From assembly GCA_903851225.1 (NCBI GenBank), contig CAINNT010000107.1:1-21940 (forward strand): a stretch of DNA of 21,940 nt, written 5' to 3'. The position numbers were made by a program, and so were the translations under genes. This DNA comes from an uncultured Chloroflexota bacterium (GTDB taxonomy: Bacteria > Chloroflexota > Limnocylindria > Limnocylindrales > Limnocylindraceae). Under the pieces are notes generated by a model. It had not been told where the DNA came from and searched no databases. It worked only from the letters and a program-made list of their open reading frames with translations. Shown here piece by piece: positions 7,143-14,564 of the stretch. How positions within the stretch are numbered: the stretch's first letter is position 1; each line of letters begins with the position of its first letter.

Positions 7143-7981
7143 TGGCGCGTCACACCGTCGCCGACATGCGCACGGCCCACGCCGCTGGCAGTCACTTTGC
7201 CGTCGTTACGGCGTGGGATCGTCCAACTGCGGAGTTTGCGGAGGCGGCTGGCGTGCAGTTCATCCTTGTTGGTGATTCTCTTGCACAGGTTGCTCTCGGC
7301 CACGAATCGACGGTTCGCGTAGGGATGAGCGAGATGGTGCACCACACCGCCGCTGTGGTGCGCTCAACAAGCGAAGCACTTGTGATCGGCGACATGCCAT
7401 TTCTCTCGTACGTCGACGCTCCGACAGCGGCCGAAAATGCGGCGCGCTTCATTCGTGATGCGGGAGCTGGCGCCGTAAAGCTAGAAGGCGGCGTGTCCGC
7501 CGCGCCGATCGTGGCCGCCCTTGTGCGCAGTGGTGTTCCTGTCATTGGACATATCGGCTTCACGCCTCAGTCGTCTCTGAACGAGAGCAAGCCGCGCGCC
7601 AAGGGGCGCCTGCCAGAGGCGGCCGCCGCACTTCTGGAAGACGCGATCGCGCTCCAGGAGGCCGGTGCGTCGGCGATCGTCATTGAGCTCGTTCCCCGAG
7701 AGCTCGCGGCGGCTATCACCAGCCGCCTCAGGATCCCAACTATCGGCATCGGCGCAGGCGGCGGCTGTACTGGGCAGGTGCAGGTGCTCCCCGATCTGCT
7801 GGGTCTACTCGGCGCGACCGCACCGCGACATGCTGGGCGCGTCGCCAACCTTCGCGATGAGGCGATCACCGCACTCACCTCCTGGCGGGAGAGCGTAGAG
7901 TCGGGCCTCTTCCCCACCGAGGCGCAAGGGATCTCCGCGGACGCAACGCTCATCGCGGCCCTCAACGATCTTCCGCGCTGA
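7142..7981 (+). CDS. panB: 3-methyl-2-oxobutanoate hydroxymethyltransferase
   Basis: Transfers a hydroxymethyl group from 5,10-methylene-tetrahydrofolate to alpha-ketoisovalerate, making ketopantoate. The 279-residue TIM-barrel protein (family about 265-280) has the metal and substrate motifs: VTAWD (22-26), VGDSLAQVALGH with Asp46, GDMPFLSY with Asp84, KLEGG with Lys113, GHIGFTPQS, and IELVP with catalytic Glu182. GIGAGGGCTGQVQVLPDLLG closes the barrel. The N-terminal motif reads AWD where AYD is commonest, a mild variation. The start overlaps the coaBC stop (TGATG), and panC follows 15 bp downstream. No panD (aspartate decarboxylase) or panE lies in the window, so beta-alanine and pantoate reduction must be encoded elsewhere. 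Confidence 0.97.
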   Translation: MARHTVADMRTAHAAGSHFAVVTAWDRPTAEFAEAAGVQFILVGDSLAQVALGHESTVRVGMSEMVHHTAAVVRSTSEALVIGDMPFLSYVDAPTAAENAARFIRDAGAGAVKLEGGVSAAPIVAALVRSGVPVIGHIGFTPQSSLNESKPRAKGRLPEAAAALLEDAIALQEAGASAIVIELVPRELAAAITSRLRIPTIGIGAGGGCTGQVQVLPDLLGLLGATAPRHAGRVANLRDEAITALTSWRESVESGLFPTEAQGISADATLIAALNDLPR

Positions 7982-7996
7982 ACGAGACGCTGGGCA

Positions 7997-8857
7997 ATGC
8001 GCACCGTAACCTCTCGCGCCGAACTTAGCGAAGCCCTCGCTCACGCTCCTCGTCCCGTTGCGTTCGTGCCCACGATGGGCGCCCTCCATGCAGGGCACGC
8101 CGCTCTCATCAGCGCCGCGCGCGCCTCCGCTGCAACGGTGGTCGTTTCGATCTTCGTCAATCCGACGCAGTTCGCGAACGCTGCGGCTGTCGCCCAATAT
8201 CCGCGTAGTCTCGAGGCCGACACGCGCCTAGCTGAAACAGCGGGCGCGCACCTACTCTTCGTTCCCAACGCTGACGAGATCTATCCAGCCGATGATCCCG
8301 TCCCAGCAATTGACCCGGGTCCACTCGCCGCGCGACTTGAAGGCGCCTCCCGCCCCGGTCACTTCGCCGGCGTAGCAACCGTTGTCTCTCGTCTCTTTGA
8401 CCTCGTACGCCCCGAAGAGGCGTTCTTCGGCGAAAAGGATGCGCAGCAGGTCCGCGTCATTGAATGGATGACACAGCGGCGAAGCGACCGGATCGCAATC
8501 CATCGGGTCGCGACCGTTCGTGACGCCGATGGGCTCGCGCTCAGCTCACGGAATCAGATGCTCTCTGCAAGCGGGCGCTCCGCGGCGGCGAAGGCGATCC
8601 CCGTCGCGCTCTCGCTCATAGCCGAAGCGTTCTCGTCGGGAATTACCAGCGTTGCGATGCTCCGAACTCTCGCGGAGCGAGTGATGTCTGCCGAGCCACG
8701 CGTTGCCCTCGACTACCTCGACTTCGCCGATGGCGCAACGCTCGTCCCCCTCTCCGACGAGGCACAGATGAGCGACGCGGAATCGGGGGAGGTGCTGGTC
8801 TCAGTGGCCGCTGTCGTTGATGGGGTGCGCCTCATCGACGCGATCTCGCTCCCGTAG
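7997..8857 (+). CDS. panC: Pantothenate synthetase (pantoate-beta-alanine ligase)
   Basis: Activates pantoate with ATP and joins it to beta-alanine to give pantothenate. The 286-residue protein has the class I nucleotidyltransferase motifs: PTMGALHAGH at 25-34 (HIGH-type), SIFVNPTQF at 51-59, the RPGHFAGVATVV pantoate loop, FGEKDAQQ, and DGLALSSRN as the KMSKS-type loop. Length matches the family (about 280). It is the last gene of the coaX-coaBC-panB-panC unit. The start codon has only a weak ribosome-binding site (GAGACGCTGGGC before ATG), so coupling to panB is probable. It converges with the BioD-like gene, with only 9 bp between the stops and no evident terminator. Confidence 0.98.
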   Translation: MRTVTSRAELSEALAHAPRPVAFVPTMGALHAGHAALISAARASAATVVVSIFVNPTQFANAAAVAQYPRSLEADTRLAETAGAHLLFVPNADEIYPADDPVPAIDPGPLAARLEGASRPGHFAGVATVVSRLFDLVRPEEAFFGEKDAQQVRVIEWMTQRRSDRIAIHRVATVRDADGLALSSRNQMLSASGRSAAAKAIPVALSLIAEAFSSGITSVAMLRTLAERVMSAEPRVALDYLDFADGATLVPLSDEAQMSDAESGEVLVSVAAVVDGVRLIDAISLP

Positions 8858-8866
8858 GAGGCGTTG

Positions 8867-9991
8867 CTAGCGCGACGGAACAGGCCGCGCAGCCGCGAGG
8901 ATGCGGCGTACGTCGAGTGAGCTGGCAACCAGTTGCTTGATCTCTTCGATCTTGCGCACATCTTCGGGGTGCGTCTTCACCAACAGGTCATGCACCTTGG
9001 AGGCAACGCTATAGGTATCGCCCTCCATGAGGACGGCGAAGATGTTTGCCGCACGAATCATCTCAAGCACTTTGGCGCTCGGCCGATACCCACCGCTGAG
9101 CACAAAACCGAGCGGCCGATTCGGATGTTCTGCGCCGTCGAGCCACAGTTGGGTGAGCGCCTCAATGACATCTTCACGGTCGCCCGGGACGACGACCAAG
9201 GCACTTTCGCCAATGCGCTGCATGACGTGCTCGGGCTGCATTGCGGCGACCGAGACTCGGGCAATGATCGCGTCCATGTCGCGGCCTGGCCAGAGCGTCT
9301 CGCCCTGCAGACCATCTTCGATGATTGCCAGCGTAGGGTTGGAAAGGATCTGACGGTATGGCAACACTCCAAGGAGGGGAATGCCGTGACGCGCGAGCCC
9401 CTTCTCGAGGAGTCGTGGCAGCTCCGGCTGCAGGTCCAGATCGACCTTGTTCACGATTGCTCCCGCCACCTCGACGCCCCGTGCGGCGAAGAGCGCTGCG
9501 TTCAGCACAATCTCGTCAATCGGCCGACCGATACCGCCTTCGCTCACGATGATCACGGGTGCCTCTAGCAGCGCGGCGACGTCGGCGTTGCTCAGCCCGA
9601 TTACCGCACCGACTCCAGCGTGCCCGGTTCCTTCGAGGAGGAGCAGCTCATGGTTTTTGGCGAGCTCGACCTGGGCAGCAACGATCTTCGCGCCGAGATC
9701 TTCGACTACCTCCCCCTCAATCACCTTACGCGTAAATCCGCGCGGAATCTGCACGGGTGAAAGCAGGGCGACGGCATCAGTCAAGTCAAAAACGCCGCGC
9801 ATCAGTGCGGCATCTTCGTCCGCGGGTGTGTCATCGATGGTGATCCAGCGCTGCCCAACCGGCTTCATGAACCCCGCATCCAGCCCCTGGGCTCGGAACG
9901 CAGCGAAGAGCCCCAATGAGGTTGTCGTCTTGCCGCGGTTCTGGCCCGTTGCGGCAAGGAAGAGCTGCCGCGCGCCTACGGCGCCGGACAT
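8867..9991 (-). CDS. BioD-like / DRTGG-domain protein (phosphotransacetylase N-terminal-type)
   Basis: A 374-residue cytoplasmic protein matching the N-terminal half of long Pta phosphotransacetylases, as a free-standing gene. Residues 9-210 form a BioD/CobB-like P-loop NTPase with LAATGQNRGKTTTSLGL (Lys21 in the Walker A loop), the FMKPVGQRW strand, LLLEGTGHAGVG as the Walker B-side motif, and IVNKVDL near 180. Residues about 215-330 fit the DRTGG domain (VVVPGDREDVIEAL, VLSGGYRPSAKVLEMI, LMEGDTYSVASKV). The catalytic acetyl/butyryl-phosphate transferase domain is absent, so it cannot be an ordinary Pta. The family is considered a sensory or regulatory module; its substrate is not known. It lies 4 bp after an unknown gene and is surely co-transcribed with it. 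Confidence 0.88.
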   Translation of the reverse strand: MSGAVGARQLFLAATGQNRGKTTTSLGLFAAFRAQGLDAGFMKPVGQRWITIDDTPADEDAALMRGVFDLTDAVALLSPVQIPRGFTRKVIEGEVVEDLGAKIVAAQVELAKNHELLLLEGTGHAGVGAVIGLSNADVAALLEAPVIIVSEGGIGRPIDEIVLNAALFAARGVEVAGAIVNKVDLDLQPELPRLLEKGLARHGIPLLGVLPYRQILSNPTLAIIEDGLQGETLWPGRDMDAIIARVSVAAMQPEHVMQRIGESALVVVPGDREDVIEALTQLWLDGAEHPNRPLGFVLSGGYRPSAKVLEMIRAANIFAVLMEGDTYSVASKVHDLLVKTHPEDVRKIEEIKQLVASSLDVRRILAAARPVPSR

Positions 9992-9995
9992 TGGA

Positions 9996-10613
9996 CTACG
10001 CCTCGTCGCGCGGGGCGGTGCGACGCTCGATCAGGTCGACTGCCTCTTTCAGGCGTGTCACCGATTCCTGGTCGACATCCTCGCGGCTGATATGCGTGCC
10101 AAGCTTGTCGAGCAGATCGGCGGCAACCTGCACGAAAACGTTGGCATCGGCGATGAAGAACTCCGACTCATTGCTATAGCGAACGAAGGTGAGTCGCCCC
10201 TGTAGCGTGCGTCGGTCGTCAGCATGGGCCACCTGCGTGGTGAAGTTATGGCCCTGAATGCCGTCGGGGTTTGAGAGGAAGCTCAGCGCGTTGTCGATTG
10301 CCAGGCCGAACCGAGCGCGCCAACCGGCGAGACGATCAACCACTTCAGGCGGCAACCGAAGTTGCGTCACCTCGTCGAAGACCTCGGGGGCGGCGGTGAG
10401 CGCGGTCACCAGGGTTGATCCCTGGCGCTGGCCGAGCATCGCCTGCAGCGAGCGCTCCAACGTCACCACCTCGGCGTCGAAGTGGCTCGAAGTGATCAGG
10501 TCAACGAGCAGGTCCTCAACGTTGTCGAGCGCCGAACCTTCGGTGAGCGCAGCGGCGAGCGCGAGGATCTCCTCGCGAAAGAGAAAGCGCTCCTCGTGAT
10601 CTAGCCCAGCCAT
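9996..10613 (-). CDS. Hypothetical protein in operon with the BioD-like gene
   Basis: A 205-residue soluble protein that I do not recognise. It seems largely helical in the first half (residues 5-120, with EERFLFREEILALAAAL and LRLPPEVVDRLAGWRARFG) and has a mixed alpha/beta second half with a conserved-looking core (LQGRLTFVRYSNESEFFIADANVF). The C-terminus is a helix with many charges. No signal peptide or membrane segment is present. The start at 10613 is supported by a TAGGAT box 6 nt upstream. The stop is 4 bp before the BioD-like start, which links their functions. The two may work as a pair, but no activity can be named. Confidence 0.75.
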   Translation of the reverse strand: MAGLDHEERFLFREEILALAAALTEGSALDNVEDLLVDLITSSHFDAEVVTLERSLQAMLGQRQGSTLVTALTAAPEVFDEVTQLRLPPEVVDRLAGWRARFGLAIDNALSFLSNPDGIQGHNFTTQVAHADDRRTLQGRLTFVRYSNESEFFIADANVFVQVAADLLDKLGTHISREDVDQESVTRLKEAVDLIERRTAPRDEA

Positions 10614-10625
10614 GTGCGCATCCTA
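10614..10625 (-). promoter_or_regulatory. Leaderless-type promoter of the 205-residue gene
   Basis: TAGGAT (10625-10620 on the minus strand) is followed by six bases and then the ATG at 10613. It sits in the 25-bp gap after the gdh stop codon, so the unknown gene and the BioD-like gene can be expressed separately from gdh. Confidence 0.5.
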
Positions 10626-10638
10626 GCGCGCAGGGGGT

Positions 10639-11889
10639 TTACGGGTAGATACCCCGCACCTTCATGGCGTCGGCAACACGCTGGACCGAGAGGAGGTACG
10701 CACCCGTTCGAAGGTGGCTCTTCTCCTTCTGAGCCATCTCGTAGACCTCGTGGAATGCGCGAACCATCTTCTTCTCAAGTCGAACGTTGACCTCGTCCTC
10801 TTCCCAGAAGTCGCGGTTCAAGTCCTGCACCCACTCGAAGTAGCTCACCGTCACACCACCTGCGTTGCAGAGGATGTCGGGGATCACCATGGCGCCGTTT
10901 GCGAAGAGGATCTCGTCCGCCTCAGGCGTCGTCGGTCCATTCGCCGCCTCGGCGACGATCTTGGTCTTGATCTTGCCAGCATTCTCCGCCGTGATTTGAT
11001 TTTCAAGTGCGGCCGGAATGAGCACGTCGCACGGGATCTCCAAGATGGCCTGGTTGCTCACCGGCGTTGCGCCCGCGAACCCAACCACACTGCCAGTCTT
11101 CTTCTTGTGCGCGTCCAACGCGTCAAGATCGAGCCCTGCTGGATTGTGGATGCCGCCGCTGCTGTCAGAGACAGCGATCACCTTTGAGCCAAGATCGCTG
11201 ATCAGACGCGCCGCAATGGATCCGGCATTGCCGTATCCCTGCACCACGACCGTCGCACCTGTAAGGCTGAGGTTGATCTTGTCGGCCGCCTCACGAATGC
11301 AGAAGACCGCACCGCGAGCCGTGGCCTCATTGCGGCCTTTGGAGCCACCGAGCGCAATCGGCTTGCCGGTGACAACACCTGGGACGGTGTAGCCGACATG
11401 CATCGAATAGGTATCCATCATCCACGCCATCGTCTGGCTGTTGGTGTTCACATCTGGTGCCGGGATGTCGGACTCTGGCCCGATGATGACGGCGATCTCG
11501 GTGGTGAACCGTCGGGTGAGTCGTTCAAGCTCGCCCTGCGACAACTGCTTCGGATCAACCGTGACGCCGCCCTTTCCCCCGCCATACGGAAGATCCATCA
11601 CGGCGCACTTCCACGACATCCACATGGCGAGAGCCTTGACCTCGTCGATGTTTACGTCCTGGTGGAAGCGGATGCCGCCCTTCGCTGGGCCACGACCAAG
11701 GTTGTGCTGCACGCGGTGACCCTCGAAGACACGGGTCGAACCGTCGTCCATGCGCACCGGGAAGTGCACGGTGAGCTGTCGGCGTGGTTCGCGCAGGACG
11801 GCGGCGATTCCCGAATCAAGGCCGAGCCGCTTTGCGGCAAGGTCAAACTGCTGTTGCGCGACTGCCCAGGCGCTCTTCTGTGAACCCAT
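10639..11889 (-). CDS. gdh: Glutamate dehydrogenase (Glu/Leu/Phe/Val family)
   Basis: Catalyses reversible NAD(P)-linked oxidative deamination of glutamate to 2-oxoglutarate and ammonia. At 416 residues it matches the hexameric 410-450 class. The N-terminal domain holds GPAKGGIRFH (Lys70), MSWKCAVMDLPYGGGKGG (substrate Lys94 and catalytic Lys106) and the IPAPDVNTNSQTMAWMMD block. The Rossmann domain has VVQGYGNAGSIAA (GxGxxG) and later the NAGGVTVSYFEWVQ block. The active-site composition favours glutamate over leucine, but coenzyme choice cannot be read with confidence. The ATG at 11889 has an AGAAGAGG ribosome-binding site about 9-10 nt upstream, unlike the leaderless genes around it, and a separate upstream promoter region of about 140 bp. 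Confidence 0.95.
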   Translation of the reverse strand: MGSQKSAWAVAQQQFDLAAKRLGLDSGIAAVLREPRRQLTVHFPVRMDDGSTRVFEGHRVQHNLGRGPAKGGIRFHQDVNIDEVKALAMWMSWKCAVMDLPYGGGKGGVTVDPKQLSQGELERLTRRFTTEIAVIIGPESDIPAPDVNTNSQTMAWMMDTYSMHVGYTVPGVVTGKPIALGGSKGRNEATARGAVFCIREAADKINLSLTGATVVVQGYGNAGSIAARLISDLGSKVIAVSDSSGGIHNPAGLDLDALDAHKKKTGSVVGFAGATPVSNQAILEIPCDVLIPAALENQITAENAGKIKTKIVAEAANGPTTPEADEILFANGAMVIPDILCNAGGVTVSYFEWVQDLNRDFWEEDEVNVRLEKKMVRAFHEVYEMAQKEKSHLRTGAYLLSVQRVADAMKVRGIYP

Positions 11890-12033
11890 CGTTGTGCACC
11901 TCTTCTCTGCCGCGCTGGCGGGTGCCGGGCGGCCGCCGTGCGGCGATCACCCCAACCCTACAACGCGCTCAAAAAGCACGTTGCGCGCAGGTTGCGGCGT
12001 GCTCGTGCTCGTGCGGGACGAAGCGGGTTCTAG
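11890..12033 (-). promoter_or_regulatory. gdh upstream region
   Basis: The 144-bp spacer between degV and gdh carries a candidate -10 box TAGGGT (11960-11955 on the minus strand) and a GC-rich, self-complementary CGCCGCACGGCGG stretch between it and the ribosome-binding site AGAAGAGG. No convincing -35 box was found. The leader would be about 60 nt. Confidence 0.35.
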
Positions 12034-12888
12034 CTAGGCGCGGATGAGCGCGACGCCGAGACCCTTCGGTCCGGTGTGAGGGCCAATCGCTGCCCCAGCC
12101 CGCACGATCCCTGGCTTCAGAGCAGCAATCTCTGGGAATCGAGCGCAGACCTCATCGCGGAACGCCTCAATGTCCGGCGCCTCGGAGTGGAGCATCGTCA
12201 ACTCCTGAATCGGCGCTGCACTGATCAGCTCCATGAAGCGCTCACGCGCCTTTGCCGACGTTCGTGGCTTGTCGAGCGTCACAACCTCGCCATCGATGAT
12301 GTCGATGATCGGCTTCACCGAGAGAAGGCCGCCAATCGCGGCTCGCGCTGGGCTGATTCGGCCCCCGGCCTTCAGGTAGTCGAGTGTGTCAAGGAAAAAG
12401 ATGACGTGCGTCTTCGGAATCAGCTCGCCAAGTTCGGCGACGATCTGCGGAGCCTTCCAGCCCTCCTCTGCGCGGTGATAGGCGCGCGCGACCAACAGCC
12501 CTTCGGCCGCCGATGCTGTTGCCGTATCTACCAGGTGAATGTTCTTCGACTGCGGATGGTCGGCAGCGGCAATCTCTGCGTTCCTATACGTCGCCGAGAG
12601 CTTGGAGGCCACATGAATGGAGAGAATCTCTTTCGCCCCGCCAGCGAAGGCTTTGTCATACGCGGCGGTGAATGCGGCGGGTGGCGGCGCTGCAGTCTTC
12701 GGGAATGGTGCACCCGGCGCCGTCAGCTTCTTCCAGAACTCGTCCATGGAGAGCTCCTCGTTCACCTTGAAGCTCTCCGAGCCGAAGGAGACGATGACCG
12801 GCACGATCGCGATGCCGAGCTTCTTGGCGGCATCAGGTGGAATGTCCGAAGCGCTGTCGGTAATGATTGCAACCGTCGACTTCACCAT
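12034..12888 (-). CDS. DegV family fatty acid-binding protein
   Basis: DegV/FakB proteins bind a single fatty acid and present its carboxylate to the kinase FakA for phosphorylation. The 284-residue protein has family motifs in order: ITDSASDIPPDAAKKLGI at 9-26, the KTAAPPPAAFTAAYDKA segment (about 64-80), SKLSATYRNAEIA with the ligand-binding serine region, VDTATASAAEGLLV, LDTLDYLKAGGRISPARA, and the C-terminal GPHTGPKGLGVA. Length matches the family (about 280). No fakA lies in the window. The ATG has a GGGAGG ribosome-binding site 5-6 nt upstream and a TAGAAT -10 box further out. It sits downstream of an MFS gene on the same strand, but its own promoter suggests independent expression. Confidence 0.93.
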   Translation of the reverse strand: MVKSTVAIITDSASDIPPDAAKKLGIAIVPVIVSFGSESFKVNEELSMDEFWKKLTAPGAPFPKTAAPPPAAFTAAYDKAFAGGAKEILSIHVASKLSATYRNAEIAAADHPQSKNIHLVDTATASAAEGLLVARAYHRAEEGWKAPQIVAELGELIPKTHVIFFLDTLDYLKAGGRISPARAAIGGLLSVKPIIDIIDGEVVTLDKPRTSAKARERFMELISAAPIQELTMLHSEAPDIEAFRDEVCARFPEIAALKPGIVRAGAAIGPHTGPKGLGVALIRA

Positions 12889-12940
12889 GTCGGCCTCCCT
12901 CTCTCAGTGCGTATGGGCAGTGCGCCCAGACGTCTCCTAG

Positions 12941-12946
12941 ATTCTA
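12941..12946 (-). promoter_or_regulatory. Putative -10 box of degV
   Basis: TAGAAT on the minus strand lies 52 nt before the degV ATG, giving a leader of about 45 nt that includes the GGGAGG ribosome-binding site. No clear -35 partner was found. Confidence 0.4.
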
Positions 12947-12956
12947 TCGGCGCAGA

Positions 12957-14240
12957 TCAGCCGTGCGTGTGGTGTTGCCCGGGGGCGCTCGGAAGCAGGA
13001 TTTCGTGCTCAACACGGCGCAAGACCAGCAGGAATGTGCCCGCCACCGCGAGGAATCCGAGCGTGGCATAGACCAAGCCATCGACGCCGTAGGTGAACGC
13101 CAGGTCACCCGCAAGCTTCACGCCGATCACCTGGCCGAGGCCGAGGAAGATCGAGTAGAGGCCCATCACCGCGCTGCGGTCCGCGTGATATCGCTCGGAG
13201 ACGTCGGCCAAGAATCCAAGTGCGGCGGGGGTTGCGCCAGCGATGAAGAACATCGAGGCACAGAGGAGCGCGAAGAGGATGGCGATCAACGGCAGCTGGT
13301 CACCTGAGAGCCGATTGATCACGAAGATCGCTGCCATCGCCACGATGAAGGCGATCAGGCCAAGAAGGAGCATGGTGGTCCGACGGAAGTTGGCGAAGCG
13401 ATTCCCCCAGAAGAAGAGGCCAACGCCGCCAATGAGCGCGACGAAGGCGAAGGCGGAGGTGACCACCACGAAGTCAAAGCCGGTGAGCAGGAACTGCCCA
13501 GGGAGGTTGACCGTCTCGTCACCGAGCAGCAGATTGAGACCTTGTGGCACCCAGACGCCAATGATGGCGTTGATCGAGACCCACGTCGGAACAAAGAGCA
13601 GGATCCCACGCTGGCTGAACAGCTTCACGTACTTGCGCAACCGGTTCTCTGTTTGATGTGTCGGCGCCGTGTGCTCATCCTTCACGCCGTAGGCGAAGAA
13701 GAGCAGTGCGAGCACGTATATCGCGCCGTTTACGGCAAACGCAGCGGGGCCAAAGATCGCCCACAGTGGTCCGGCCAGCGCCGTTCCTGCAACGAGGAGA
13801 CCGCCGAGCGTCGCCACTTCGAAGAGGGTGACCACACGTCCCCGCAGTGCCGCGTCATGACTTGTCTTCGCTGCAACATACGACAGGATCGACGGGACGC
13901 TCGCCGCAGTCGACGCACCCTCAAGCAGGCGTGTGCCGATGAGCAACGGGATCGTCATGGAGAACGGGGTCATGATCACCGCGGCGAGACCGAAGAGGGG
14001 TCCGAGCAACATCACCGGCTTGCGTCCGATGCGGTCGGCGATGATGCCGAAGATCGGTGAGCCGAGCAGCTCCGTCACATAGAAGGCGAGCGTGATGGTC
14101 GCAAGGTCAACCGGGGTGATCGTGACCGAACCGGTGGAGTTGAGATATTTGTTCCAGACGATCAGCAGGGCGCCCGTGGTCCCCGTTGCCGTGCGCAACG
14201 TGAGGGTGCCGAGGAGCAGCGCCTTCATTGATCCAGTCAC
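12957..14240 (-). CDS. Major facilitator superfamily transporter
   Basis: A 427-residue integral membrane protein with about 12 predicted helices. The MFS loop 2-3 signature is clear (GIIADRIGRKPVML, about residues 64-77), and RLLEGASTAASVPSILSYVA follows in helix 4. A central hydrophilic loop (about 195-215) divides the two six-helix halves. The C-terminal tail GQHHTHG is His-rich and could bind metal, though it is very short. Substrate cannot be predicted. The start is taken as GTG at 14240 because a TATGCT box ends exactly 6 nt upstream; an internal ATG at 14228 is the alternative. It is divergent from the zinc-ribbon/nuclease operon, with 48 bp between them. Confidence 0.9.
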   Translation of the reverse strand: MTGSMKALLLGTLTLRTATGTTGALLIVWNKYLNSTGSVTITPVDLATITLAFYVTELLGSPIFGIIADRIGRKPVMLLGPLFGLAAVIMTPFSMTIPLLIGTRLLEGASTAASVPSILSYVAAKTSHDAALRGRVVTLFEVATLGGLLVAGTALAGPLWAIFGPAAFAVNGAIYVLALLFFAYGVKDEHTAPTHQTENRLRKYVKLFSQRGILLFVPTWVSINAIIGVWVPQGLNLLLGDETVNLPGQFLLTGFDFVVVTSAFAFVALIGGVGLFFWGNRFANFRRTTMLLLGLIAFIVAMAAIFVINRLSGDQLPLIAILFALLCASMFFIAGATPAALGFLADVSERYHADRSAVMGLYSIFLGLGQVIGVKLAGDLAFTYGVDGLVYATLGFLAVAGTFLLVLRRVEHEILLPSAPGQHHTHG

Positions 14241-14288
14241 CCCTGCAGCATACGGGTTCCCGCCTGCGGTGGTCGGTATACTCCGCCC
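14241..14288. promoter_or_regulatory. Divergent leaderless promoter pair
   Basis: The 48-bp spacer has TATGCT (14252-14247, minus) ending 6 nt before the MFS GTG and TATACT (14277-14282, plus) ending 6 nt before the zinc-ribbon ATG at 14289. Both genes lack a Shine-Dalgarno sequence. The two -10 boxes are 24 bp apart and face outward, so the -35 regions must overlap. Confidence 0.6.
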
Positions 14289-14564
14289 ATGCCAACCAAC
14301 GTCGCTCAGTCGTATCCATACAAGCGCGAAAGCGAGGCGGAGCGTGCCGCCGCGATCACGGCAACCTTGGCCGCCCGCGAAGGACTTGCCGAGAAGCTAG
14401 GCGCCGAAGCGCTCCCCTATGACGGGGCCGCTGGCGACGAGGCGTGGGCCTGGCGCTGCAGAACGGTCGGCTGCCCCGGGGTGCTCCACACCGCAGGCTA
14501 CGCACGCGAAAAGCGGGCCATCGTGGCGCTCTGCGATGGCTGTGGCCTGATCGCTCTGCGATAG
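14289..14564 (+). CDS. Small zinc-ribbon-like protein
   Basis: A 91-residue protein that I cannot assign to a named family. The N-terminal half is a charged Ala-rich helix (RESEAERAAAITATLAAREG). The C-terminal half holds four cysteines in a zinc-ribbon arrangement, C57-x4-C62 and C82-x2-C85, with aromatic and hydrophobic residues around them (AWAWRCRTVGCPG; ALCDGCGLIAL). The start is supported by a leaderless promoter 6 nt upstream. The stop is followed at once by the start codon of the next gene with no gap, so the two are translationally linked. It may be a DNA- or RNA-binding or adapter partner of the putative nuclease; this is inference from context. Confidence 0.75.
   Translation: MPTNVAQSYPYKRESEAERAAAITATLAAREGLAEKLGAEALPYDGAAGDEAWAWRCRTVGCPGVLHTAGYAREKRAIVALCDGCGLIALR

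Noticed and set aside
6281..7345. Long minus-strand open frame (354 codons) over coaBC and panB
   Set aside because: It is antisense to two well-supported enzymes, and its Ser/Arg/Ala-rich translation is typical of the reverse frame of high-GC genes.
12076..13071. Plus-strand open frame (331 codons) opposite degV
   Set aside because: It is antisense to a clear DegV protein, and its Arg/Cys/Leu-rich translation lacks any recognisable motif.
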